Below are positions 32,533 through 42,924 of a stretch of 64,000 bases of DNA, one piece after another. This DNA comes from Blepharisma japonicum (lineage: Eukaryota > Ciliophora > Heterotrichea > Heterotrichida > Blepharismidae): contig CATKHK010000052.1 of assembly GCA_949751835.1 (NCBI GenBank), positions 269,833 to 333,832 of the forward strand. Direction: 5' to 3'. The notes under the pieces are model-generated. The model saw nothing but the letters and a program-made list of their open reading frames with translations. It ran no database searches and was not told the DNA's origin. The translations under genes and the position numbers were made by a program. The first letter of the stretch is position 1, and every line of letters starts with the position of its first letter.

Positions 32533-34044
32533 ATGATTCTTAATATGAAAACTCAAAAAACCAAAGACTCATTTTTCAGAGAGCCAGAAATAGACCGGTT
32601 ACAGCGAAACCTAGAGTTAATCACCCAGAAGCTAGAAAGGGAAAAGCGAGAACATGCATACTTAGACGAACAAATAAAAATCGTCGAAGTCGAATTAAAT
32701 GAGAAGAAAAACTTAAAAAGACTCCCAGAGCTAAAAGACAAAAATTTAAATAAAAATATTTTAGCTTTAGAAAGAAAGCTGGAGCTGGAAATTGTCCATT
32801 ACAATGAAGCGTGCTCTGAGAACAATATTCTTAAAAACCAAATTGAAGTCCATAGGAATGATTTGTTAAATTACAAGCAAAGCTTAGAGAATTTGAAAGG
32901 AGATATCATGAATATATCAGTAGAAGGAGCAAAAAGAAATTCTCAATGGAAACAAAATATAGAAGAAGACCAAAATTTTAGGGAAAGAATTTCAGTACTG
33001 CGAAGCAAAAGCGCCAATGCTAAGACAAGATATAGCAACAAAATAAATAGTCTAGCAAGCATAATAAGAGAAGAGAGAAATAATAAATTGAAAGGATTGG
33101 GGATCATTAAAGATGTTTTTGAGTTTAGAAATTCAAAGCCTGCTGATAGTTTGGAGCTTAGCAGTATGCTAAGAAAACTGGTTAAAAAATGGCAAAAAGC
33201 GTTAAAAGAAAGAAAGGTCCTTTTAGAAGGGTACAAAAAAAATATAAAATTAATAAAGCTAGCTTTCAGAGAAATTCAGGCTGCCACGGGCTACGGCAAC
33301 ATTGATGATATAGTCACAGCTTTTATCAAAAGCGAAGAACAAATACACGAAATCTGACAATACATTAACACTTTGAATGGTGAAATCGATATTTTAGAAG
33401 AAAACTTAAAAGAGGCTACAGAGAAAATAGAATCCTATGAAAAAAACAAAGAAAAGGGAGAAATAAAATGTATTGAAAATAAAAATTATCTTGATAAAAG
33501 GAAACAGTCAATGGAGCTAAAAGTCAGCAAAAAAGGACAAAAATTCGAAGAAGTCCAAGTTGAAATAACTCGGCTTCTGCCAATTGTCAAGGTAAATTTT
33601 ATATAGAAAATGTCAAATCTGTGTAAGTCTACAACACTTCCTATACAGCTTACTACCTCTTATGTAGATTCGATTAATTTTGAATCTTTAACCGAGGATA
33701 ACATTCTTCTTATTCTAGGTCAAATCGAAGAATATTTAAGCTATATTTTAATATCCGTAGCCTATCATAAAAATGATAAACATCCTGTACTTAAGCCTAT
33801 TGCCCTTGATATTTTAGAAGAAAAAAGCTTTGCAATAACTCCAACTTCAATCAGTAATATTTTTGAATTTAAAGATCTTTATGAAGACGAAGAAATTGAT
33901 GACTCCAGAGCTCCTCTTCCTCTCTATGAACTCAAAGAGAAAGCGAAATTAATTTTGGAGACTAAAACTTCAGCTAGCTCCAGAGGGCTTTTAAGTGGTC
34001 TGCGTAGCAGAACTCCTAAGCATTTGCCATGCATTACGGATTAA
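32533..34044 (+). CDS. ODAD1: Outer dynein arm docking complex subunit (ODAD1/CCDC114/ODA1 type)
   Basis: This family helps dock outer dynein arms on ciliary doublet microtubules. Two exons (32533-33591, 33607-34044) over a 15-nt intron give 498 residues. Most of the protein is coiled coil from the first 30 residues (REPEIDRLQRNLELITQKL). The diagnostic stretch is ATGYGNIDDIVTAFIKSEEQ followed by IHEIWQYINTLNGEIDILEE, where the Trp is a UGA codon; it matches the conserved ODA1/CCDC63/CCDC114 core. The C-terminal part after the intron is less helical (LCKSTTLPIQLTTSYVD) and ends in a Ser/Arg-rich tail. Met1 or Met5 could be the start. The gene ends only 17 bp from the convergent kinase gene. 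Confidence 0.85.
33592..33606 (+). other. 15-nt intron in the ODAD1-type gene
   Basis: GTAAATTTTATATAG, phase 0, between LLPIVK and KMSNLC. Splicing removes an in-frame TAG. Confidence 0.9.
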
Positions 34045-34061
34045 TTTTTTGTTTTAATAAC

Positions 34062-35597
34062 TTATTTACTAATACAAAGAATAGTTTTTGCCTCGTTAAG
34101 TTTCTCAAGAATTTGAGACGTCCGAGGCCTAAATGTTGGTGTATAATCACAGCAATTTCTAATAATAAATTTCAATTGATCTGGGATTGAGCTTGGTATT
34201 GGGATAGGCTTCTTTTGAAAAATTTCATAGTAAATGCAATTTGCATTAGAACTTGAAATATAATTTCATGGTCTTTTGTTTGAAAAAAGTTCAATTAATA
34301 AGCAGCCTAAGGCCCATATATCAACTTCTACACCTATGCTTTGGATTTGGTCTTTATCAAATAGCTCAGGAGCCATAAACCGAGTTGTGCCAATACAAAG
34401 AGTTGTCTGAGATTCCTCTCCTCGAAGACAATTCAGTGGGCGAGCAAGCCCAAAATCAGCGATTTTTACGTTATAAGAATGGTCAAGCTATATAGGAATT
34501 ACAAGGCAGTTTTCTGGCTTCAAGTCACGATGGATAATTGGAGGATTATTTGAATGCAAATAAGCTAACCCTTGGGTGATCTGAATAGCAATATTAAAAC
34601 GTTCAAGAAGGCTAAGAGGGTGATCTTTTCGCTTGTGAATAGCTTGGAAGAGTGAGCAATTAGGCACAAGCTCAGAAACCAGACAAAAATTCGGTTTATC
34701 AACACATATCCCCATTAATAAAATCAAATTCGGATGTCTGACCCTGTCTAAAATCTGTATTTCCTTCACAAATTTTTCCATATCTTTAAACGTCGTTGAA
34801 TATTCCAATTTAAACTGCTTGATTGCCACTTCTGTCCCTCTTCATTTACCTTTGAAAACTAAACAAGAACTGCCTCTGTTGATGAGCTCTTCGAATATTA
34901 ATTCACTATTTTTTATTGTAGGAATTCTTGTAGCCTTTAAAGTTTCTTCAAGCAAGCTTAATGTGGATTCTTCTTGCTCATAAGTAGATGATCCATGTGT
35001 GCTTTTTGAATTTTCTTTCTTCGGCGCCATCACCTGTGCATCCCCTGGATCAGTCTCTACAGTTTTCCCACTATTCGGAATTTTTACGATCAAATCTTCC
35101 ATTGACAGCTGCTCAATGATTTCATCAGTCTCCCTTGTATTCGCCTCAATCGCCAGATCTTTCGGCGTTTTCCCATCATTATCTTTGATATACGGATGGG
35201 CATTATATTTCAATAACAACGCTACCAGTTCTGAGCTTCCTTTTTTCGCTGCAACGTGAAGAGGAGTTTGTCCATTCCAATTCCTTGTGTTTTTGTAATT
35301 GGGGAAAGATCTCTGATCACGTAGAAAATAGCGAGATAATTTGTAGTGGGAGTTCTCAATAGAAAGATGGAGAGGGGTGGTGTTGAATACTGGTGGGATA
35401 ATTACTGCTCCAATTTCATAGAGGATCCTAAATAAGTCAGCATCACCATTGTCTAAAGCAATTCGCAGACATGAACGCCCAGATGAGTCAATTGCGTTGG
35501 GGTTTGCGCCTTGAGTAAGGTGTTTCACAGCTTCTGAGCTGTCTTTATTAGCTACAGCGTCAAGCAGATCAGAATTCAAACTTGGGCTATTTCCCAT
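34062..35597 (-). CDS. Ankyrin-repeat TKL protein kinase, probably myristoylated
   Basis: Two exons (34503-35597, 34062-34487) over a 15-nt intron give 506 residues. The start MGNSPSLNS is a good N-myristoylation signal. About four ankyrin repeats follow (AVKHLTQGANPNAIDSSGRS, TPLHLSIENSHYKLSRYFL, TPLHVAAKKGSSELVALLL). A disordered linker leads to the kinase: FEELINRGSSCLVFKGKWRG (its Trp is UGA), VAIKQF, HRDLKPENCL, the DFG of KIADFGLARP, and GTTRFMAPEL. The Gly-loop and HRDLKPEN motif are typical of tyrosine-kinase-like, MLK/CTR1-type serine/threonine kinases. All catalytic residues are present, so it should be active. A longer start at 35678 is possible but would hide the Gly2 signal. The stop is TAA. 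Confidence 0.9.
34488..34502 (-). other. 15-nt intron in the ankyrin-kinase gene
   Basis: GTAATTCCTATATAG, phase 0, between HRDLKPENCL and LDHSYNVKIADFG, between the catalytic loop and the DFG motif. Retention would delete the DFG half of the kinase. Confidence 0.92.
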
Positions 35598-35960
35598 CTC
35601 AATTAATTTTATGAATAAACTGTTCAATTTTACGTTCAATGGTGGAAAAATAATAAAATATTTTATTGTAGTATGCAATAAGAGTGTGACTGTTTAAGGA
35701 ATTCTAATAAATATATTTTTGATTTTTCTGTTTAATGTAAATGTATAATTTCTCTATTTAGATGCCCTATTCCTATCATTAATATAAAAAATTTCAGAAA
35801 ATCTGAATTTATAAATCTTTTTAGTCAAACATTTTATTTTTCTTTTAAATTAATTCTATTTAATTTTAAATTCTTTTAGGGCTGTTTCTCCTTTGCGCAC
35901 TTATCTCTTCTTAAACTATAACTTCCTCCTATTTTCTCTTAATTCAATTATATTTAAAAC

Positions 35961-37673
35961 ATGTCTGGACGTGCACCGACTGCATACCGAGTGCCATCTC
36001 GTCAAGGAACTGGCCTCCGTGGGACAACAGGAATGAGAGGAGGAGATGCTTCTGGCGGAGCCTCAGTCCCTGATGTCACTGTTGTTAATCGCCCTATCAC
36101 GAATCACGGTCTTACAGGAATTCAAGCTTCAAAATCTGGGCCGGGGCGTGTTTACTATGACAAATCATACTATTTAGGTGAAATTCGCAAGAAAAATCAA
36201 GAGCTGATGACAGAAATTGAGAAATTCTCCTACGAAATGGAAGAGATCAACCGCGATTCCAATATGTTCAAAGTACTTGAGAAAAAACGCGAAGCTCTAA
36301 TTAAAGAAGTGAGGAATTTAGAAGGAGAACTGGCTGACTACAATTTGTCATTAGATAAAAAAAGAGGAGAAGCCCAAGCTGAAGAAGTTTTAAGCAATTA
36401 TGAATTCATGAGGGTGCAGAATCAGCGACAGCGAGAAATGCTGGATTCTCTCTTTTTAGAAAGAAAAGGCATGGAAAACCAACTAGCTGCAATTGAACAC
36501 GAAATAGCTACCATAAATGCACAAGCTGAAGAAAGGCTCACAGAGCTGGAACCTGATCAACGCCAAGAATACATCCAACTGCAAAATGAAAATAAAAACC
36601 TAGAAGACGAAATTGGTCAGAAAAAGCAACTTCTCGACAACGTAAACCAAAGACTTGTCATGGCTGATGCCAAGCTGAGAACTGACGTGATGAAACAAAA
36701 AGCTAACCATCTGCGAGAACAAAAAGAAAGTCTCATCAGAAGAAAAGAAGACTTAGAAGTTCAAACCAATGACCAAAACCTATCATTCCCAGAAGCCAGA
36801 GAAAAGCTGCTAGCAAGGGTCAAAGCTGATAACCAGGTCATAAAAGATATTGAGAGCAGGACCAAAGAAGTAGAAAAAGGTATCGCGAACTATAAAAAAC
36901 AAATAGAAGAGATGGAGCAGGAGCTAAAAACGAGCAGTGATACTTCTCATATACAGAAGTATGAAATTCTGAATCAAAGAGACCAAGAAATGACCCAGTT
37001 TATTGAGAGTTTTGAAACGACAAAAAAAAATGAGCTGGAAATGATAAAGACGCTAGAGGATAATATTTCGAATTTACTTGAACAAATTTCAAGAATTTTA
37101 GATAGAAAAGAAAGCTTGCCAACTCAGCAACAAGTTCAAGAATGGGGAAACGATTTAGTATTCAAAAAAGGCCAAACCGCTAATGCAGCTGCCACTATGG
37201 AAATGCTTAAGCGACAGCTTCAAGAGCGCCAAGCAGACTTAGAAAAAGTGAAAAACCTAGACCAAAGAATCCCACAGCAACTTAAAGGAATTCAAGAAAA
37301 AACATCCCAAATCCAGGAAGAGCTTCGTACTAAATATAACAACATTGAAGACATGAGAATTGCAGCACAAGAAAACTTAAACAGGCTTTATAAGACTAAA
37401 GAGTATTTAGTCAATAAAAAAGATACCCTCAGCCAACAGTTGAGAGCTTTAACAATAAAACTTGACACTAAGAAGCAGCAAATGGGCGATGTTAAATTTT
37501 ATAAAGAATTGCAAGAAACTGAAAGCAAAATGACTATTAATGAGCAAACTATTTTTGGGCTGAAAAGCTATATTGAAAGCAAGGGCGCAGAAACCAACTA
37601 TGGCCCTATCATGAATGACTGTATGAGAATTTTAGAAGACATCAATAATACGCTATTATCTAGATATAACTAA
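35961..37673 (+). CDS. IFT74: Intraflagellar transport protein IFT74
   Basis: IFT74 is a core IFT-B subunit that pairs with IFT81 and helps carry tubulin into cilia. The 570-residue protein starts with a basic, Gly/Arg/Pro-rich segment (SGRAPTAYRVPSRQGTGLRG) containing a probable tubulin-binding tail, then GLTGIQASKSGPGRVYYDKS and YYLGEIRKKNQELMTEIEKF, which match the family. The rest is continuous coiled coil to the end. LEGELADYNLSLDKK near residue 120 is another family block. There is no TGA codon or intron. The stop is TAA. Confidence 0.93.
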   Translation: MSGRAPTAYRVPSRQGTGLRGTTGMRGGDASGGASVPDVTVVNRPITNHGLTGIQASKSGPGRVYYDKSYYLGEIRKKNQELMTEIEKFSYEMEEINRDSNMFKVLEKKREALIKEVRNLEGELADYNLSLDKKRGEAQAEEVLSNYEFMRVQNQRQREMLDSLFLERKGMENQLAAIEHEIATINAQAEERLTELEPDQRQEYIQLQNENKNLEDEIGQKKQLLDNVNQRLVMADAKLRTDVMKQKANHLREQKESLIRRKEDLEVQTNDQNLSFPEAREKLLARVKADNQVIKDIESRTKEVEKGIANYKKQIEEMEQELKTSSDTSHIQKYEILNQRDQEMTQFIESFETTKKNELEMIKTLEDNISNLLEQISRILDRKESLPTQQQVQEWGNDLVFKKGQTANAAATMEMLKRQLQERQADLEKVKNLDQRIPQQLKGIQEKTSQIQEELRTKYNNIEDMRIAAQENLNRLYKTKEYLVNKKDTLSQQLRALTIKLDTKKQQMGDVKFYKELQETESKMTINEQTIFGLKSYIESKGAETNYGPIMNDCMRILEDINNTLLSRYN

Positions 37674-37688
37674 TCTTTTATTGATTAA

Positions 37689-38819
37689 TTAGAGGCTGTG
37701 AATGGTTTCTAAATATATTCTTAGTTTTTCAGGGTCTGTATCTGGGTAAATTCCATGTCCTAGGTTTGCTATATATTTTTCTTTCCCAAAAGCCTCTACC
37801 ATCTTAGTAGCTTTTTGTCTAATAAAATCGCCTGATGCGTATAATGCAGCTGGGTCTAAATTGCCTTGAAGGACTTTTCCATAGCGGTTTGCAAGCTCTC
37901 TTGCCCTTGGGATCGGAACTGTCCAGTCTATTTGAATTATGTCAAATTCTGTTTGGCATATAGATTCTAATGCATAGCCTGCATCTTTGCAGAAAATTAT
38001 TAAAGGAGCTTCTAGGCTTGGGTTAAGCTTTGCTTTTTCTTTTAAAAATGATGCGATTTTTCTATTATAAGATAACAAAAATTCTTCAAATTCATCTGGG
38101 CCTAAAATGCCTGCATGTGATTCAAAAATTTGTAACATTTGAGCTCCACTACAAATCTGAGCTAATAGAAAGTCGCAAAGGATGTTGGTAAGCATGTCTA
38201 GAAGTCTATGAGTTTCTTGAGGGTATTGATAGATTCACCTTCGAGATTTAGTGAATACTGTAGATCCTTGGCCTTCTATCATGTAAGTGAATAATGTGAA
38301 AGGGCCTCCGCAAAAGCCGATTAATGGAACTTTTCCTAGTAAAGAATGTCTCGTCAAAAAAATTGCATCTAAATAAGGCTCATAATCTGTAGAAATATCA
38401 GGCGTTTTCAATAAATTTAGATCTTCTGGGGTCTGTAAAGGATGAGTAAAAACTGGGCCTTTTCCTTTTTCCATGATAACTTCCATCCCCATGGCTTGAG
38501 GAATTACCAAAATATCAGAAAATATTATTGCTGCATCTAGAGGGAGAAGATTTATAGGGAGAAGTGTCACTTCACAGGCTAAGCGTGGAGTTGTGCAGAT
38601 CCTGAAAAATTCATTTTCTACACGGAGATTTCGGAATTCTTCTAAATATCGGCCTGCTTGTCTCATAATCCAAATAGGAATTTTATCAACCTCTTCGCCA
38701 TGAGCTGCTTTAAGAATTCTATCATTAAGAATTGCAGGAAAGCCGGTATTTGTGTGAAGAGATTTGTATTCTGATGAAGAAATTCGCTGAGGAATTGAGT
38801 CAAGAGGTTGTAATTCCAT
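37689..38819 (-). CDS. UROD: Uroporphyrinogen decarboxylase (heme biosynthesis)
   Basis: The enzyme removes four carboxyl groups from uroporphyrinogen III to give coproporphyrinogen III. The 376-residue frame is the family length. Motifs are PIWIMRQAGRYLEEFR (active-site Arg loop), AAIIFSDILVIPQAMGM (the catalytic Asp lies in FSDI), FCGGPFTLFTYMIEGQGS, IIFCKDAGYAL, IQIDWTVPIPRAREL and NLGHGIYPDTDPEKL. The TGA at 38235-38237 is Trp. No targeting presequence is obvious, so it is probably cytosolic as in animals. It lies head to tail, minus strand, after convergent IFT74 (15 bp between stops). The stop is TAA. Confidence 0.97.
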
Positions 38820-39217
38820 TTATAAATTAAATTAAAAAGAATTAGAATGAATTAAAATTTTGATAGTATTGAGCTGCTGGTTTTAAAATAAAAACAATTG
38901 TAGGGGTTTTTTCTTGACTGAAAGAATTTCACTTTTGGAGTTTTTATTAAGAATGTTGAAGAATTTACGAAATAAAAAACTATAGCTCTGGGCCTAATTT
39001 GAATCGCCTTCTTCTAAAAAAGCTCTTTAAATTGGTGGCAACTGATGTGAGTTGAATCAAACCCACTATTAGAAGAGCCTTTTTATAGCCAGGGCGAACA
39101 AATGCGGCCTGGGCTATAGATTGCTTAGAATTTCTATGTAAAGATTTTCATTGGTAAAAATGCCATATTTCGTTATGGATTTTTAACTTCATTTTTTGAG
39201 ATATTATAGATATTATA
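38820..39217. other. Intergenic region holding an inverted repeat
   Basis: No coding frame is supported. The region holds the imperfect palindrome listed separately and is less AT-rich in its core. Confidence 0.5.
38980..39119. repeat. Imperfect inverted repeat of about 140 bp
   Basis: The ends CTATAGCTCTGGGCC (38980-38994) and GGCCTGGGCTATAG (39106-39119) are near-perfect reverse complements. Inside, TTCTAAAAAAGCTCTTT and AGAAGAGCCTTTTTATAG also pair imperfectly. An RNA from it would fold into a long hairpin. It could be a small transposon relic (MITE-like), a structured RNA, or a transcription-end element. Confidence 0.6.
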
Positions 39218-39403
39218 ATGGACAGCAAAAATAACTTCAGTCAAGCAAAAGTGCAAGCTAAAAATGATACAGCTAAAGTCTCACAAGATTTGAAAGATGT
39301 AAAACCTCTCCTCAATGATTTGTCTATTTCTGGAGCAAGAATTTGGACTGAATTCAGAGGAAAGGAATGGTGGTATCTTCCAGATGCCCATGAAATAAAA
39401 TAA
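39218..39403 (+). CDS. Small unknown protein (61 residues)
   Basis: The frame starts MDSKNNFSQAKVQAKND, is rich in Lys and Asp, and ends EFRGKEWWYLPDAHEIK followed by TAA. The first half is a probable amphipathic helix and the end has aromatic residues typical of a short folded unit. No family is recognised. Composition against the AT-rich flanks favours a real gene. Confidence 0.5.
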   Translation: MDSKNNFSQAKVQAKNDTAKVSQDLKDVKPLLNDLSISGARIWTEFRGKEWWYLPDAHEIK

Positions 39404-39883
39404 TTAACATAATTGATAAAAATCATGAAATAAATCCTATGCATCAATAATTTGGGCAATATATTTAACTTAATTTCGTTTTGCTCTAGAATTGATTCAT
39501 CTTGAGCTACCAATTAAAATGGAAAATTTAAGAAAAAAATTGTATATAAAGCAGATTTTTGAAAATAATCTATGCTTTTGCTGCTCTCGAGAATTTTTTT
39601 CGATTTATAATTTCACATAAAATTACTTTATAATTCAAAATATCAAAATTTTTATTAATACAAGATTACAATATAAAATTTTTATTAATACAAGATTACA
39701 ATATGATTATTTCTTATAAAGAATCTTATATAAAATTTTTTAAGTGTTTATAATAATAAGAAACCATTCTAAAAATAAAACACAATAAGTTAATATTTTT
39801 GGCAAATTTAACTTGCTTAATTATATCAATTAATTAATCTAATGAAGCGCAAATTGAATTTATATTATGAATTGACATTTTAA
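39404..39883. other. Intergenic AT-rich DNA with tandem repeat
   Basis: No gene is supported. It contains a 30-nt unit present twice in tandem (39645-39704). Confidence 0.55.
39645..39704. repeat. Tandem repeat, 30 nt x 2
   Basis: Two adjacent identical 30-nt copies beginning aaaatttttattaatacaag (39645-39674 and 39675-39704). It looks like a recent local duplication. Confidence 0.9.
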
Positions 39884-41749
39884 ATGGATTTTGAAACTTT
39901 TAACACTGATGATCTTCTCAGAGATATTGGCCTTCTCTCTCCTAAAGATCAAAAATCCAACCAAATAACCCTTTCTGAAGCTTTAAATTTAGAAACTCTC
40001 CCATCAACAAACTCAAAAGGTGCAGAACTTCTCATAGTCTCCATTGATATCGGCAACGGCAGCAAAGACAATATAATAGTTCATGAAAACGACAATATTA
40101 CCCTCCTCGTCAAAAATTTTTCTACTAAACATAATCTCACCCCCGACACAGAAACAGAGCTAATATCCCAAATAAAATCAAATTTATACACAAAAGAAAC
40201 TGAAACGAAGCAGCAAATGACCAGAAAAGACTATGCGAAGCAATGAAGCGAAGAACTAGATAAAAGATTATTTCGGCCTCCTTCAAATCATCCTTCTATT
40301 TGTGAACAATCAAGGAAAATCATGCAGAACAAAATTGTCCCTAATGTTTATGAAAGATTACATAATGATTCTTTAAAAAATAAAATCAAGCAAATTTCTT
40401 CACAGGAAAACACCGTAAAAACTAGGCCAGAATCCACAGAAAGGTCTGGAAGATCAATGGAAAGATCAGGCAGAAACAATTCTTGTGAAAGGCTATATAA
40501 TCAAGGAATGCTCAGCAAGCAAAAAGCTGCAAATAACCGCGAAAAAATAAAGCTCCAAAGAGAAGAAGAGCTTAACAAAGCTTTAACTTTTCATCCAGAA
40601 ATAAATAAATTATCAAAATCTATTGTAAGAGACTATAAAAAGCCTGAAGATTCTTTTTATTTACATGAAAAACATAAGCATGAACTTATAGAAAAAGCGA
40701 AAGGGGAAAAATTGTCAAGAGAACAAGAATTTTGCACTTTTAACCCTGAGCTGAACCAAATGACCGAAAAAATTCTGAGGAAAAGATATAAGCCTCTATC
40801 AAGAAATAAATTCAGCGAACTATATGAAGAAGCTAAAGAAAGAGAATGGAGGCAGCAAGAAATCGCGAAGTCTTTGTAAGCTCTATTTAGTTATGATTCA
40901 GAATTTCCATTCCAGCCAAGCATAAAATTAAATAGCCAGAGAACTGATCCAAATGAATTAATTGATAGGTTAGTAAATTCAAGAAAAGAGATAGAAGAAC
41001 ATATAAGGAAAGAAAGGGTCAAAAGAAATGAACTTTGTGACCCAAGTACTGGCCAAGAGTTTTTTAGGCCTATAACTGGTAGAGCTCCTTCTACAAGGCA
41101 TAAAGAACTTCCGATATGGGACCATTTGTATAGCCAAAGCAAAAGTAATAGAGACAGCGAATTTCAGTCAAATTTTCAGTCACAAAGAGAGTTTAACCCA
41201 AAATCTGACGAAATTTATAGCAAACTGAAATATGAGAGATATTTATATATTTTCCAGAATTTAAAACCAGATTTAAATGGAGAAATCAGCGCCGAAACAA
41301 TAAAAATGCATACAGTGGATTCTGCTATATATAAAGTTATATCACCGCTTATGGAAGAGCTGGCAATGGTTGAGGTTACATTGGATTTTGATGAGTTTTT
41401 TGATAGCCTAGAAAATCTAATGAAAGTAATTTTTATATAGGCTTTAACCCCAGAAGAAAGAAATATTGTCTTATCCAGAGGAAAAAAAGAAAATTCAGCC
41501 AGAAATACCCCACAAAAATCAAGATCGTCGTCAGTTAAAACTATTCACAAATTTTATGAGAGGAGCTTGGAATTTAAACAGAAAGTTGATAGAAAACTGG
41601 AAGAAGAGAGAAAAAGGAAAGAATTGGAAGAGCTTAATGGCTGTACTTTTCATCCAAGAATCATTCCATACAAAAGTGAGTTTGAAAATGAAGAGTCCTA
41701 TGAGAATTTCCAAGAAAATTTTCCAGCAATTTCTTATTGTTATGTCTAA
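39884..41749 (+). CDS. Protein with repeated TFxPxxN motifs (probable cytoskeletal)
   Basis: Three exons over two 15-nt introns (40876-40890, 41426-41440) encode 611 residues. The N-terminal 100 residues include a ubiquitin-like stretch (ELLIVSIDIGNGSKDNIIVH, then NITLLVKNFSTKHNLTP). The rest is basic, coiled-coil-prone and carries a recurring short motif: LTFHPEINKLS, CTFNPELNQMT, FPFQPSIKLNS and CTFHPRIIPYK. A region near residues 440-500 (IFQNLKPDLNGEISAETI) resembles a degenerate EF-hand pair. Repeats of this TFxP type are common in ciliate and flagellate cytoskeletal proteins, so a ciliary or cortical role is likely but inferred. TGA Trp codons occur at 40244-40246 and elsewhere. The stop is TAA. 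Confidence 0.78.
40876..40890 (+). other. 15-nt intron
   Basis: GTAAGCTCTATTTAG, phase 2 (tt|t, Phe), between EIAKS and YDSEFPF. Retention gives an immediate TAA. Confidence 0.9.
41426..41440 (+). other. 15-nt intron
   Basis: GTAATTTTTATATAG, phase 0, between SLENLMK and ALTPEERN. Splicing removes a terminal TAG. Confidence 0.92.
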
Positions 41750-41983
41750 ATTATGAACTAATTTGCATATATACTTTATGATTTTCACATATTAACTGAA
41801 AATGCATTTCAATCATATTTTATTTTAAATCTTATTCTCGGGGATTTATTATTAAATTTGGCTCCATATTACGTAAATCCATCAGGTTATCGAAACTTTC
41901 TCCAAGTCCAGCAAGATTCATATAACTCTAAGATTAAAGAAATTTTTGAATAAATAATAACCTTACTTAAAATTTAGGCAAAA

Positions 41984-42328
41984 TTACCAATCAATCTTCT
42001 TATGGGTGCCATCACAGTAAGGCGCATTTTTAGTCTGCTTGCAGCCGCAGATATAATAAGTTTTGCTTTCATTCACGGTAAAAGCAATTGGAGTGAAAGG
42101 TGTCCCAGTATGGCTTCCATCACAGAAAGGCTGATTCTTGGATCTTCCGCAATCACAGTAATAATAATTCTTTCCTGCCTCTAGATCTGAATGGTATGGG
42201 AATTTTTGAACAGCTACCTTTTCGTTAGCAGGAACCTTAGTAGGATCCTGACCAGCTGGAGCTTTTGATTCTTCTTTCTTGCTTTCTTTATGACCTTCTT
42301 CCTTCTTTTTTGAACTAAAACAGCCCAT
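41984..42328 (-). CDS. Two-CDGSH iron-sulfur protein with an acylation signal
   Basis: The 114-residue protein has two CDGSH iron-sulfur motifs: C58-x-C60...C69-D-G-S-x-H73 (CDCGRSKNQPFCDGSH) and C94-x-C96...C105-D-G-T-H109 (CGCKQTKNAPYCDGTH). Each should hold a 2Fe-2S cluster with three Cys and one His, in CISD3 style with both in one chain. The start MGCFSSKKKEEG is a strong myristoylation/palmitoylation signal with a basic patch, and no mitochondrial presequence is present, so the protein is likely tethered to a membrane facing the cytosol. A Lys/Glu/Pro-rich linker precedes the domain. There is no intron or TGA. The stop is TAA. Confidence 0.92.
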   Translation of the reverse strand: MGCFSSKKKEEGHKESKKEESKAPAGQDPTKVPANEKVAVQKFPYHSDLEAGKNYYYCDCGRSKNQPFCDGSHTGTPFTPIAFTVNESKTYYICGCKQTKNAPYCDGTHKKIDW

Positions 42329-42924
42329 GGTTATTGAATATTAGGTTAATGAATGCAATACGAATTAATGGAAAATAATTGGTTTTAAAATTAAGGAATA
42401 AAATCAAATTAGAAAATAGAGATAATTATATGAAGAGGCCTGCGGAGGCTTATCGTGACACTTAAAATTAATTTAATTTAAGAATTTAAAATTAATAATA
42501 GCTAAGAAATTGATAATAATATTTAACTGCTATTTTATTATTGTTATTTTAGTGCTATTTAAAGCTTTAATAAAATAGTGAGAGCTAAAAGATTATCATG
42601 GACAGAAAAATATTAAAAAATTATTGATTGGACTATTGAAACTATAGATTTCCCTTTCAGAATTTTGCTTAAATAATTTCCATAACTTTCATATTTATGA
42701 AGACTGAATTTTCTTTTTTTATGCAATAATTTGTTATTAAAATATTCGAATCTTACTTAATATTATTTCTCCTCACCTTATAACTATTTTATAAGAAGCC
42801 TTAATCTTAAATTATCCTTTAATTAAATCTTTTGAAAAATTCTTTACTTTTCTTATTTGACTGAAAACAAGATTTTCATCTATTTTCACAGAATGATACT
42901 TTTTATAAGGCAAAATATTTTATC
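42329..42924. other. Divergent intergenic AT-rich region
   Basis: Between the CDGSH gene (minus) and the acetyltransferase (plus), so it should carry both promoters. No coding frame is supported. Confidence 0.5.
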
